A stretch of DNA of 64,000 bases, from positions 124,001 through 188,000 of the forward strand of contig NZ_BCRD01000003.1 in NCBI RefSeq assembly GCF_001552415.1, written 5' to 3'. Every line of letters begins with the position of its first letter. Positions within the stretch are counted from its first letter, which is position 1. Source of the DNA: Corynebacterium xerosis NBRC 16721 = ATCC 373 (GTDB taxonomy: Bacteria > Actinomycetota > Actinomycetes > Mycobacteriales > Mycobacteriaceae). A program made the position numbers and the translations under genes. Of the stretch, positions 1-7,690 are shown in pieces. The notes beneath the pieces are model-generated. The model was not told the DNA's origin. It worked only from the letters and a program-made list of their open reading frames with translations, and searched no databases.

Positions 1-282
1 ACCGACTCCCCCGAGGGCGAGGCGCTGACCACCGAGGACATCCGCGCCCACGTCAAGAATCGACTGGCCCGCCACTCCGTGCCCCGCGAAACCGTGTTCA
101 TGGACGAGCTGCCGCGCAACGCCGTGGGCAAGGTCGTGCCCCGCATGCTGCCGAAGCCGTGGGAGGACGGCGGCGAGGGCGAGGGCGGCTCGAGCGGGGC
201 CGGTTCGAGCGGGGCCGGCACCTCGACCGACGCCGACGGTGCCCAGCTCGTCGGCCAGGATCGCCTCCGCCCGGCCGGATAG
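1..282 (+). CDS. Acyl-CoA ligase/AMP-binding enzyme, C-terminal end (partial)
   Basis: The reading frame is open from base 1 and ends in TAG at 280-282, so only the last 93 residues are visible. The segment carries the C-terminal subdomain signature of adenylate-forming acyl-CoA ligases: a helix ending KNRLARHSVPRE, then a strand, then LPRNAVGKVVPRML, which matches the A10 motif whose lysine contacts the acyl-adenylate. The final 35 residues are a low-complexity Gly/Ser/Asp tail. A fatty-acid or other carboxylic-acid CoA ligase (FadD type) is the likely product. The substrate cannot be judged because the adenylation core lies outside the window. Confidence 0.75.
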   Translation, partial: TDSPEGEALTTEDIRAHVKNRLARHSVPRETVFMDELPRNAVGKVVPRMLPKPWEDGGEGEGGSSGAGSSGAGTSTDADGAQLVGQDRLRPAG

Positions 283-374
283 CGCCGCCCGCCCCGCCTC
301 TCGGGGACACCAGGGCCCACCGGCCGCCCATCCCGCCGTTTCCCCGCCCCATCCCCTCCAGACCCATCGCAGAT

Positions 375-436
375 AGACGTCCAGTGGACAAAAAGACGTG
401 GTCAACCACCTCCTTCTGTCCACTGGGCGTCTTTTT
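375..436 (+). terminator. Long hairpin with T-run, possible switchable terminator
   Basis: Arms 375-390 and 417-432 match at 15 of 16 positions, and TTTTT follows at 432-436. A second, mutually exclusive pairing exists between AAAAAGACG (390-398) and CGTCTTTTT (428-436), with a small GTGGT/ACCAC hairpin (398-409) inside it. It lies 90 bases after the stop of the acyl-CoA ligase and is probably its terminator. The A-run on the other side would let it work on the minus strand too. The rest of 283-612 holds no gene that I can support. Confidence 0.6.
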
Positions 437-612
437 GGCGGCGGGCGGCCGTCGGCAAGCAGGGAAGCACCCGGCGAACGCCAAAATCCGCCCGAAGCTC
501 CCGGCCGAAGGCCGAATGACACCGGACGCGCCACCGAAACGGCGCCGGAACGGCAGCGAAGAGGCAGAGAAGCGGCGCCCCTCGTCGACGACCGGGGTCA
601 CCCGAATGGCTT

Positions 613-1350
613 TTGGCGGATGCGCGGGCGATAATCTCGGGGTTACCCGCCGTCACCCGCACCCGTCATGCGGTTTTCCGGAAAGAGGATCCAGCGCAAA
701 CGGATTCCAGCTCGTCCCGCCGTCTCCGCGCCGACGGAACCACCGATGTCGCCCGCCGGAACCGTTCTTCTCGCCCCTCCCGCCGCATCGCGCTGACCAC
801 TTTGTCCGCCGCGGCGATGGCGCTGGCCGGTTGCGCGCCGCTCGACGACGCGGATGAGGCTCAGACCTCTTCGACCACCTCGGAGACGTCCACCTCCTCG
901 ACTTCCTCGACGACCTCTTCGACCACGTCGTCCACCCCGACTTCCACGTCCGAGGCCGTCCAGGCGATGTTCGCCAATTGCAGCGAGGCCGTCGAGGCCG
1001 GCGCCGCCCCGCTGTACGTGGGCGATCCGGGCTACAGCGAGGAACTCGACTCCAATGGCGACGGCATCGCATGTCCGCTCGAGGACGAGGCCGCGGGCGC
1101 GGGCGCCGTCGTGGCCGCGGATGCGGGAGCCGGGGCCGCCGCCGGCGGCGCGATGGGCATCATGGGCAATCCCGCCCCCGCCCCCGCTCCGGCGTACGAT
1201 CCCGCGCCGGCGCCGGCCCCCGCCGCCGGTGGCGGCTACTACGCGAACTGCAGCGCCGCCCGCGCCGCGGGCGTGGCGCCCATTCCCGCCGGTGCGCCGG
1301 GCTACCGGGCCGGTTTGGACCGCGACAACGACGGATGGGCCTGCGAATAG
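613..1350 (+). CDS. Excalibur calcium-binding domain lipoprotein (start uncertain)
   Basis: The frame encodes an Arg-rich start, a hydrophobic stretch ending in the lipobox LAGC (near residue 75 from the TTG at 613), a Ser/Thr linker, and two excalibur domains. Each domain has an ANCS-type start and ends in a short Ca-binding loop: SNGDGIACP at about residues 150-160 and RDNDGWACE at the C-terminus. A Pro/Ala linker separates them. The product is probably an exported, lipid-anchored cell-surface protein that binds calcium. No convincing ATG precedes the signal peptide in this frame; TTG 613 is only the furthest upstream option and gives an overlong signal region, so the true start is unresolved. 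Confidence 0.7.
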   Translation: MADARAIISGLPAVTRTRHAVFRKEDPAQTDSSSSRRLRADGTTDVARRNRSSRPSRRIALTTLSAAAMALAGCAPLDDADEAQTSSTTSETSTSSTSSTTSSTTSSTPTSTSEAVQAMFANCSEAVEAGAAPLYVGDPGYSEELDSNGDGIACPLEDEAAGAGAVVAADAGAGAAAGGAMGIMGNPAPAPAPAYDPAPAPAPAAGGGYYANCSAARAAGVAPIPAGAPGYRAGLDRDNDGWACE

Positions 1351-1415
1351 CGCCCCGCCCCGCACGGCCGGCGCATCCCTTCGCTCGGTCGCCGCACCCC
1401 TCCCCATCGGCGCGC

Positions 1416-1440
1416 CACCCCTCCCCCGAACGGAGGGGTG
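1416..1440 (+). terminator. Hairpin after the excalibur gene
   Basis: Perfect 9-base arms CACCCCTCC (1416-1424) and GGAGGGGTG (1432-1440) with a 7-base loop lie 66 bases after the stop at 1350. No T-run follows, so termination is inferred from position. Confidence 0.5.
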
Positions 1441-1478
1441 AAAGATCCGCCAAAGAATCGGCCACACAACTTATGGGC

Positions 1479-1571
1479 GCTTGACAACGGCGCGGCCCCA
1501 CATGTTGTGACGGTTCCCGTCGTTAAGCATGATCAATGTCACAATAAGCCGAATCCCATTTATGTGATTCG
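1479..1571 (+). promoter_or_regulatory. nrdD upstream control region
   Basis: This is an AT-richer stretch before nrdD. A TTGACA (1481-1486) could serve as a -35 box. TTGTGAC (1505-1511) and GTCACAA (1538-1544) form a dyad of the TGTGA/TCACA type, and CGAATC (1550-1555)/GATTCG (1566-1571) form a second dyad just upstream of the start. An oxygen- or cAMP-responsive regulator (FNR- or GlxR-like) would make sense for an anaerobic reductase, but the half-site spacing does not match the GlxR consensus, so the regulator is open. Confidence 0.35.
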
Positions 1572-1577
1572 AGTCTT

Positions 1578-3467
1578 ATGGTGAGGGCCATGACGGCCTT
1601 CACCACCCACCACACAGGAACCAACTGCCTCACGGATGCCACGGCCCCCGGGGGCCACGGCACAGGCGCCGCCGTCCCCGACGCGCCCCGCCTCATCGAT
1701 CCGGGCGCGACGATCGACGAGTACCTCGACCACGCCGACTGGCGGATCAACGCCAACGCGAACCAGGACTTCAGCCTGGGCGGCATGATGCTGAACACCT
1801 CCGGCAAAGTCGTGGCGAACTACTGGCTGGACCACGTGTTCACGCCCGAGGCCGGCGCCGCGCACCGCGAAGGCGCCATCCACATCCACGACCTGGACAT
1901 GCTCGCCGGATACTGCGCCGGCTGGTCGCTGCGGGCATTGCTCGAGGAGGGCTTCGGCGGCGTCGCCGGCGCGGTGTCCTCCGCCCCGCCGAAGCACCTC
2001 ACCTCGGCGCTGGGCCAGATGGTCAACTTCCTGGGCACGCTGCAGAACGAATGGGCGGGCGCGCAGTCGTTCTCCAGCTTCGACACGTACCTCGCGCCCT
2101 TCGTCCGGATCGACGGCCTCACGTACGACCAGGTCGAGCAGGCGATCCAGGAGTTCGTGTTCAACCTCAACGTGCCCTCGCGCTGGGGCACGCAGACTCC
2201 GTTCACGAACCTGACCTTCGACTGGGTCTGCCCGCCGGAGCTGCGCGACCAGGTCCCGTTCATCGGCGACGAGCCGGTTGACTTCGCCTACGGCGACCTG
2301 CAGGCGGAGATGGACCTGCTCAACCGCGCGTTCATCGAGGTCATGGGCCGCGGCGACGCATCGGGACGCGCGTTCACGTTCCCCATCCCCACGTACAACA
2401 TCACCGCCGACTTCGACTGGGACCACCCGAACACGCGCCGCCTGTTCGACATGACTGCGCGCTACGGCCTGCCGTACTTCCAGAACTTCATCAACTCCGA
2501 CCTCGACCCGGGCCAGATCCGCTCGATGTGCTGCCGCCTCCAGCTGGACCTGCGGGAGCTGCTGGCCCGCGGCAACGGCCTCTTCGGCTCGGCGGAGCTG
2601 ACCGGTTCCATCGGCGTGGTCACGGTGAACTGCGCGCGGCTGGGCTTCCTCCACGCCGGGGATTTCGACGCCCTGCTGGCGGAACTCGACGAGCTCCTCG
2701 CCCTGGGGGTGGGGGTGCTCGAAGCGCGGCGCCGGACCGTCGCCACGCTCATCGACGCGGGCCTGTACCCGTACACGCAGCGGTGGCTGCCCGGCCTGGA
2801 CAATCACTTTTCCACGCTGGGGGTCAACGGCATCAACGAGATGGTGCGCAATTTCACGGTTGACGCCGACGACATCACCACGGCCCGCGGGCACGCGATG
2901 GCCGTGCGGCTGCTGGACCACATCCGCGCGCGGCTCGTCGAATTCCAGGAGTCCACGGGCCACATGTTCAACCTGGAGGCGACGCCGGCGGAGGGCGCGA
3001 CGTACCGCTTCGCGCGCGAGGATCGCCGCCGCCACCCGGGGATCCTGCAGGCAGGCACGGACGACGAGCCGTATTACACGAACTCGTCGCAGCTGCCCGT
3101 CGGCCACACGGACGACCCTTTCCGCGCGCTGGCCGAGCAGGAAGAGCTGCAGTCGAAATACACCGGCGGCACGGTGCTGCACCTGTACATGGGCGAGGCG
3201 ATCGATGCCGGCGAGGCGTGCGCGACGCTGGTGCGCCGGTCGCTGGAGAATTTCCGCCTGCCCTACGTCACGGTGACGCCGACGTTCTCGGTGTGCGCGG
3301 CGCACGGCTACCACTCCGGCGAGCTGGAGGCGTGCCCCACCTGCGGCGGCGAGGTCGAGGTCTGGACCCGCGTCATGGGCTATTTCCGCCCGGTGTCCTC
3401 CTTCAACACGGGCAAGAAGGGCGAGCACCACGAACGGTTGCCCTTCGCCCAGCGCCATGTCGCCTGA
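1578..3467 (+). CDS. nrdD: Anaerobic ribonucleoside-triphosphate reductase
   Basis: Class III ribonucleotide reductase: a glycyl-radical enzyme that makes dNTPs without oxygen. The 629 residues include the active-site region SMCCRLQLD near 316-324, the GSIGVVTVN stretch near 340-350, a zinc site CAAHGY...CPTCGG near 571-591 (Cys-His-Cys-Cys ligands), and the radical loop RVMGYF with Gly601. There is no N-terminal ATP-cone, so dATP feedback through that domain is absent. ATG 1590 has GTGAGG close upstream and is an alternative start. nrdG overlaps the 3' end by 11 bases, making a two-gene operon. This enzyme is unusual in Corynebacterium, where most species rely on class Ib NrdEF. Confidence 0.95.
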   Translation: MVRAMTAFTTHHTGTNCLTDATAPGGHGTGAAVPDAPRLIDPGATIDEYLDHADWRINANANQDFSLGGMMLNTSGKVVANYWLDHVFTPEAGAAHREGAIHIHDLDMLAGYCAGWSLRALLEEGFGGVAGAVSSAPPKHLTSALGQMVNFLGTLQNEWAGAQSFSSFDTYLAPFVRIDGLTYDQVEQAIQEFVFNLNVPSRWGTQTPFTNLTFDWVCPPELRDQVPFIGDEPVDFAYGDLQAEMDLLNRAFIEVMGRGDASGRAFTFPIPTYNITADFDWDHPNTRRLFDMTARYGLPYFQNFINSDLDPGQIRSMCCRLQLDLRELLARGNGLFGSAELTGSIGVVTVNCARLGFLHAGDFDALLAELDELLALGVGVLEARRRTVATLIDAGLYPYTQRWLPGLDNHFSTLGVNGINEMVRNFTVDADDITTARGHAMAVRLLDHIRARLVEFQESTGHMFNLEATPAEGATYRFAREDRRRHPGILQAGTDDEPYYTNSSQLPVGHTDDPFRALAEQEELQSKYTGGTVLHLYMGEAIDAGEACATLVRRSLENFRLPYVTVTPTFSVCAAHGYHSGELEACPTCGGEVEVWTRVMGYFRPVSSFNTGKKGEHHERLPFAQRHVA

Positions 3468-4443
3468 CGTGCTTGACGACGTCCCGCCCTCCCCGCCGTC
3501 CACCCCTCTCGCCGCGGCGCCGGTGCCCGTGGCGGGCGTGGTGCCCTTTTCCTCCGTCGATTGGCCGGGGAGATTGGCGGCGACCGTGTTCCTGCAGGGG
3601 TGCCCGTGGCGATGCCCGTACTGCCACAACCCGGATCTGCAGGCCGCCGTGGGCACCGTGGGGCGTTGCGCCGGGGCCGGCGCCGGATCCGGTGCCGGTG
3701 TCCCCGAACTCATCGGCGGACGGTGGCGCGAGGTGCTGGACCTGCTGGATTCTCGGCGCGGGCTGCTCGATGGCGTGGTCTTCACCGGCGGCGAGCCCAC
3801 CATGCACCGGGGCCTCGGTGAAGCGATCGAGGTGGTGCGCGCGGCGGGATTCGGCGTCGGCCTGCACACGTCGGACTGCTATCCGGGCGCACTCGAGGAC
3901 GTCCTCCGCGACCACCGCCCCAATTGGATCGGTCTGGACGTCAAGGCCGATCCCCGCGACGCGGAGACCAATGCCGCCGTCGCATATGGAGGCGCGCAGT
4001 TCGGTGGCGCGGAAGGCGGAGGTGCGCAGCTGTCCGCCGGCGACAAGGTGCTGCGGAGCCTGCGGCTGATCGTCGAGGCGCTCGGCGCGCACCAGACCGC
4101 CGGCGACTTCCCGCCGTTGTCGATCGAGGTCCGGACGACGGTGTGGCCGGATTCTCCCGCCGTCACGGGCGTGCCGGGCATCGCGGACATGCTCGCCGAG
4201 ACGCTCGGTGAACTGGCCACCGGGTCTTCCCCCGGTGCAGCCCTCTCGAAACGGCCCGGCGCCGTGCGGCCCGCGCTGACCTGGGCGATTCAGAAGGCCC
4301 GCCCCGACGGGGTCTCCCCCGACGCCGCGGCCGCCGCGAGTTTCCGCGCCGACCGCCCCGGGTGGGCCGCGGAGTTCGACGCCCTCGTCGACGATGCCCG
4401 CGATCGACTCCGTGGAACCCCGGTGACCGTCATCGCCCGGTAG
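3457..4443 (+). CDS. nrdG: Anaerobic ribonucleotide reductase activating protein
   Basis: Radical-SAM activase that generates the glycyl radical on NrdD. The [4Fe-4S] motif CPWRCPYC gives Cys49, Cys53 and Cys56, in the C-x3-C-x2-C pattern. A glycine-rich FTGGEPTMH stretch near 110-118 is the SAM-contact GGE motif. At 328 residues it is long for NrdG; the extra length is in Ala/Gly-rich insertions (about residues 68-84 and 185-200) and in the C-terminal third. It starts inside the nrdD 3' end, so translation is coupled. The second codon pair onward contains the GCTTGACGACG word. Confidence 0.92.
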   Translation: MSPDVLDDVPPSPPSTPLAAAPVPVAGVVPFSSVDWPGRLAATVFLQGCPWRCPYCHNPDLQAAVGTVGRCAGAGAGSGAGVPELIGGRWREVLDLLDSRRGLLDGVVFTGGEPTMHRGLGEAIEVVRAAGFGVGLHTSDCYPGALEDVLRDHRPNWIGLDVKADPRDAETNAAVAYGGAQFGGAEGGGAQLSAGDKVLRSLRLIVEALGAHQTAGDFPPLSIEVRTTVWPDSPAVTGVPGIADMLAETLGELATGSSPGAALSKRPGAVRPALTWAIQKARPDGVSPDAAAAASFRADRPGWAAEFDALVDDARDRLRGTPVTVIAR

Positions 4444-4460
4444 CGCCGCACCTCCGCGCC

Positions 4461-4500
4461 CACGAGATCACGATCGAGGCATCTCATCGCGATCTCGTCG
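4461..4500. repeat. GACGAGATC-family palindromic repeat, single copy
   Basis: A 40-base imperfect palindrome whose outer arms are ACGAGATCACGAT and ATCGCGATCTCGT. The same element recurs three times in tandem at 33479-33639. It sits 18 bases after nrdG in a convergent intergenic gap. Confidence 0.75.
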
Positions 4501-4546
4501 GATGGGGTGGCACGTGGGCGTCGCAAAGCAGAAGAAGCCGGGCCGT

Positions 4547-4621
4547 GAACGACGCAAACTGCAGACGCTTCCGCGATTTCGTTGCATGAAATCGCGGAAG
4601 CGTCTGCAGTTAGCGACGTTC
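4547..4621. repeat. 34-base-arm inverted repeat (cruciform) between convergent genes
   Basis: Arms 4557-4580 and 4588-4611 are perfectly complementary over 24 bases around a 7-base loop. Outward extension to 4547 and 4621 adds 10 bases with 2 mismatches. It lies between nrdG and the convergent acyl-CoA dehydrogenase gene, so a bidirectional terminator is the simplest reading, although no T-run follows. Confidence 0.7.
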
Positions 4622-4678
4622 AGCTCAGGGAATGCGATCCCAGCCCGTTCAACGCGGACCCGGATCGCAGGCGATCCG

Positions 4679-5887
4679 CTACTTCAGCTGCTTCGAGCTC
4701 AGCCCCAGCACGCGGCGGGCGACGACGAGCTGCTGGATCTGCTGCGTGCCCTCGAAGATGTCCAGGATCTTCGCGTCGCGCGACCACTTCTCCAGCAGGT
4801 TGCGCTCCGAGTAGCCGTACGCACCGGCCAGCTCGACGGCGCGCAGGGTCACCTCGGTGCCCATGCGGCCGGCCTTCGCCTTCGACGCCGAGGCCTCGAG
4901 GGTGTTCGGCTGCTTATTGTCGGCCATCCACGCGGCGCGGAGAGCCAGCAGGTACGCGGCCTCCCAATCCGACTCCAGGCGGATGTACTCCGCGACGGCG
5001 GCATGCTGGGCGAACGCGGGCTTGTCGTAGTCGATCTCGACGCCGGCCTCCTCCAGGATGCGGCGCAGCTCCTCCAGCGCCGCACGCGCGACGCCAATGG
5101 CCATGCCCGCCACCAGCGGACGGGTGTTGTCGAAGGTCGCCATGGCGCCGGCGAAGGACTTCTTCACGTCGATGTCCGGCGAACCCAGCAGGTTCTCGGC
5201 CGGCACGCGGACGTTGTCCAGGCGCAGCACCGCGGTGTCGGAGGCGCGGATGCCCAGCTTCTCCTCCAGACGCTCCACGGTGAAGCCCGGGGTGCCCTTC
5301 TTCACCAGGAACGACTTGATGGCCGCGCGGCCCAGCGACTTGTCCAGCGTCGCCCACACGACGACGGAGTCGGCGCGCTCGCCGGAGGTGACGAAGATCT
5401 TCTCGCCGTTGAGGACGTACTCGTCACCGTCCTTGCGGGCGGTCGTCGACACGGCCGAGGAGTCCGAGCCGAACGACGGCTCGGTGATGGCCATGGCGGC
5501 CCACGTCTTGCCGAAGCTCTCCAGCTGCTCGTCGGTGGCGACGGCCGCCAGGGCGGAGTTGCCCAGGCCCTGGAACGGCAGGGACAGCGTCAGGCCGACG
5601 TCGCCCCAGCAGGTCTCGATGACGTTGAGCAGCGACGCCATGTTGCCGCCGTTCTTGATGCCGGGGCGCTGCTTCTTCTCGTCGCCGCGGCCACCGGACG
5701 CACCGGAGAAGGCGTTGCCGCCGTCGGCCATGCCGTCCATCATCGAGGCGAGGGTGTCCAGCTCACGCGGGTACTCGTGCTCGGCGAGGTCGTACTTTCG
5801 GGAAATGGGGCGGAAGATCTCCGCGGCGGCCTGATGCGCCTGCGCGGCGCCCGCCCTGAGGAACTTCGGCAGTTCGAGGTTGATCAT
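4679..5887 (-). CDS. Acyl-CoA dehydrogenase, FadE23-like
   Basis: FAD-dependent acyl-CoA dehydrogenase of 402 residues, close in length and order to M. tuberculosis FadE23 (Rv3140). Visible family features are MAITEPSFGSDSSA (residues about 134-147, FAD/substrate contacts), LNGEKIFVTSG, the RASDTAVLRLDNVRVP segment, and the C-terminal QQLVVARRVLG helix after the IFEGTQQIQ motif that contacts FAD. It follows the larger FadE24-like gene by 36 bases; in mycobacteria such pairs form hetero-oligomers for beta-oxidation. Many corynebacteria lack beta-oxidation genes, so this is informative about lifestyle. The substrate is unknown. Confidence 0.85.
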   Translation of the reverse strand: MINLELPKFLRAGAAQAHQAAAEIFRPISRKYDLAEHEYPRELDTLASMMDGMADGGNAFSGASGGRGDEKKQRPGIKNGGNMASLLNVIETCWGDVGLTLSLPFQGLGNSALAAVATDEQLESFGKTWAAMAITEPSFGSDSSAVSTTARKDGDEYVLNGEKIFVTSGERADSVVVWATLDKSLGRAAIKSFLVKKGTPGFTVERLEEKLGIRASDTAVLRLDNVRVPAENLLGSPDIDVKKSFAGAMATFDNTRPLVAGMAIGVARAALEELRRILEEAGVEIDYDKPAFAQHAAVAEYIRLESDWEAAYLLALRAAWMADNKQPNTLEASASKAKAGRMGTEVTLRAVELAGAYGYSERNLLEKWSRDAKILDIFEGTQQIQQLVVARRVLGLSSKQLK

Positions 5888-5923
5888 TTCGGATCCTCTT
5901 TCAAATCTGAAGTGTCTGGCGGT

Positions 5924-7348
5924 TTACAGGACGACGATGCCCTCGGCGATGCCGATGGCGCGCAGGTCGCGGTACCAGCGCTCGACGGGGTGCTCCTTGA
6001 CGAAGCCGTGGCCGCCGAGCAGCTGCACGCCGTCGGAGCCGATCTTCATGCCCTTCTCGGAGGCGAAGTTCTTGGCCAGGGCGGCCTCGCGGTCGAAGCG
6101 GCGGCCCTGGTCGGCGCGGGAGGTGCCGCGCAGCAGGATCATGCGCAGGCCGTCGAGCTCGATCTTGATGTCGGCGACCATGAAGGCCACGGCCTGGCGG
6201 TGCGAGATCGGCTCGCCGAACGCCTCGCGCTCGTTGACGTAGGGCACGACGTAGTCGAGGACGGCCTGGCAGGTGCCGGCGGCCAGCGCGGCCCAGCCGA
6301 GGCGGGAGCGGCGCAGCACGTCGCGGTACTCGACCTCGGCCTGGTCGGCGGAGATCTGCTCGCCGCCGAGGACGGCGTCGGCGGGGATGCGGACGTCCTT
6401 GAGCACCAGGCGGCCCAGGGCGGCGCCGCGGATGCCCATCGACGGGTCGGCTTCGACGTGGAGGCCCTCGGCGGAGGACTCGACGATGACCAGCGCGGGG
6501 CGGCCGTTGAGGTTGACGCCGACGATGAACAGCTCGGCGGCACCGGCGTTGGGGACCATCGACTTCACGCCGTTGAGGACGATCTCGTTGCCCTCACGGC
6601 GCCCGGTGGCCTCCGGCTTGAGCGGGTCGAACAGCGGGCGCGGCTCGGAGAGCACGACGGCGGCGGCGGGGACGTCCTCGCCGGCGAAGGCCGGGAGGTA
6701 GGTCTTCTGCTGGGCGTCGGAGCCGTGGGCGGTGAGCGTCGCGGCGACGCCGGCGGGGGCCAGCACGGCCAGGGCCAGACCCATGTCGCCGTAGGCCAGC
6801 GCCTCGGCGACGAGCGCGTTGGTGGTGACGTCCTCGCCGGTGGCGATGCCCTCGAAGGACTCCGGCACGTTGATCAGGGCGACGCCGAGCTCGGCGGCCT
6901 CGGACAGGAGCGTCTCCGGCGGGGTCGCGGCGTGGTCGGCGGTGGCGGCGGCGTCGCGCAGGCGGGACTCCGCGAACTCCTTCACCGTCTCGACGATCAT
7001 CTGCTGATCTTCGGTCGGGGTGAGATCGAAGAGCTTCTTCGAGGGAGTCTTCGCCGGCTCGGCCGAGGCCGCGTCGTCGGGTGCGGCGGCCTGCGCCTCG
7101 CGGGCGGGACGCTGCGGCTTGCCGCCGCCGGATACCTTCTTGAACTGGCGGTTCGCGGCGCCCAGGGTCTTGAACCCGGACTTCGTCGACTGGTAGATCA
7201 CGCGGTCGATCGTCGGCTGGAGGTCGTACTTCTGGGCGAAGTCGGAGCCGGTGATGGACGTGATGAACCGCATTGCCGCGCCGATGGCGTCACGGCCCGG
7301 GTTATTGCGGCCGACGGTGGAATCCTGGCGGTTCTTCTTCTCGCTCAT
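5924..7348 (-). CDS. Acyl-CoA dehydrogenase, FadE24-like
   Basis: A 474-residue acyl-CoA dehydrogenase-family protein matching M. tuberculosis FadE24 (Rv3139) in length and position before a FadE23-like gene. It has an N-terminal helical extension of about 110 residues with an Ala/Pro linker, then the core (LTPTEDQQMIVETVKEFAE). The C-terminal motif QLLGGHGFVKEHPVERWYRD is the FAD-contacting helix; the catalytic base is probably supplied by one partner of the pair, which fits a heteromeric enzyme. ATG 7348 has AAAGG 10 bases upstream; longer upstream reading is in the promoter region. Confidence 0.82.
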   Translation of the reverse strand: MSEKKNRQDSTVGRNNPGRDAIGAAMRFITSITGSDFAQKYDLQPTIDRVIYQSTKSGFKTLGAANRQFKKVSGGGKPQRPAREAQAAAPDDAASAEPAKTPSKKLFDLTPTEDQQMIVETVKEFAESRLRDAAATADHAATPPETLLSEAAELGVALINVPESFEGIATGEDVTTNALVAEALAYGDMGLALAVLAPAGVAATLTAHGSDAQQKTYLPAFAGEDVPAAAVVLSEPRPLFDPLKPEATGRREGNEIVLNGVKSMVPNAGAAELFIVGVNLNGRPALVIVESSAEGLHVEADPSMGIRGAALGRLVLKDVRIPADAVLGGEQISADQAEVEYRDVLRRSRLGWAALAAGTCQAVLDYVVPYVNEREAFGEPISHRQAVAFMVADIKIELDGLRMILLRGTSRADQGRRFDREAALAKNFASEKGMKIGSDGVQLLGGHGFVKEHPVERWYRDLRAIGIAEGIVVL

Positions 7349-7650
7349 GGGTTCATGGCCTTTCGAGTCAGAACTGTTACTGGGATAACGATAAAGCCAT
7401 TCGGTGACCGCTGTCACATCTTTCGACAGAACTACCCCAAGATTGGCACTATCGCCGCCCCCGTAACGCACCCCCGCACAAAACACGAGGTCAACGTCAC
7501 ATTTCCCTTTACGATGAAAGTGGAAACAGCGTTATCGCAGGTATGCGCCGTGTTGACGCCGATTGACCCGACGGCGAAGCCTCCGGCACCGCACCGGCCA
7601 TCCCCGTCGAGCCGGGCGGTATGCGGTCTCGACCCCGGAAACGCGAAAAC
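7349..7650. promoter_or_regulatory. Upstream region of the fadE pair
   Basis: About 300 bases with no gene between lysS (3' end) and the FadE24-like start. Reading the minus strand, TGTGACAGCGGTCACC forms an interrupted TGAC/GTCA dyad about 60 bases before the ATG and overlaps a possible -35; TTATCG further downstream could be a -10. A repressor of fatty-acid degradation could bind here, but this is only inference. I see nothing else definite in the remainder. Confidence 0.3.
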
Positions 7651-7678
7651 GACGGACCGCCGCAAACGCCGGCCCGTC
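7651..7678 (-). terminator. lysS: lysS terminator hairpin
   Basis: GACGGACC (7651-7658) pairs with GGCCCGTC (7671-7678) with one mismatch, and the inner GCCG/CGGC bases extend the stem. It lies 13 bases after the lysS stop, and GTTTTCG follows on the minus strand. The GCTTGACGACG word (7675-7685) overlaps the hairpin base. Confidence 0.6.
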
Positions 7679-7690
7679 GTCAAGCGGAAA

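Noticed and set aside
668-800. Frameshift joining ATG 668 to the excalibur protein
   Set aside because: That frame meets a stop before the signal peptide and encodes no signal-like residues; an unresolved start is simpler than a frameshift.
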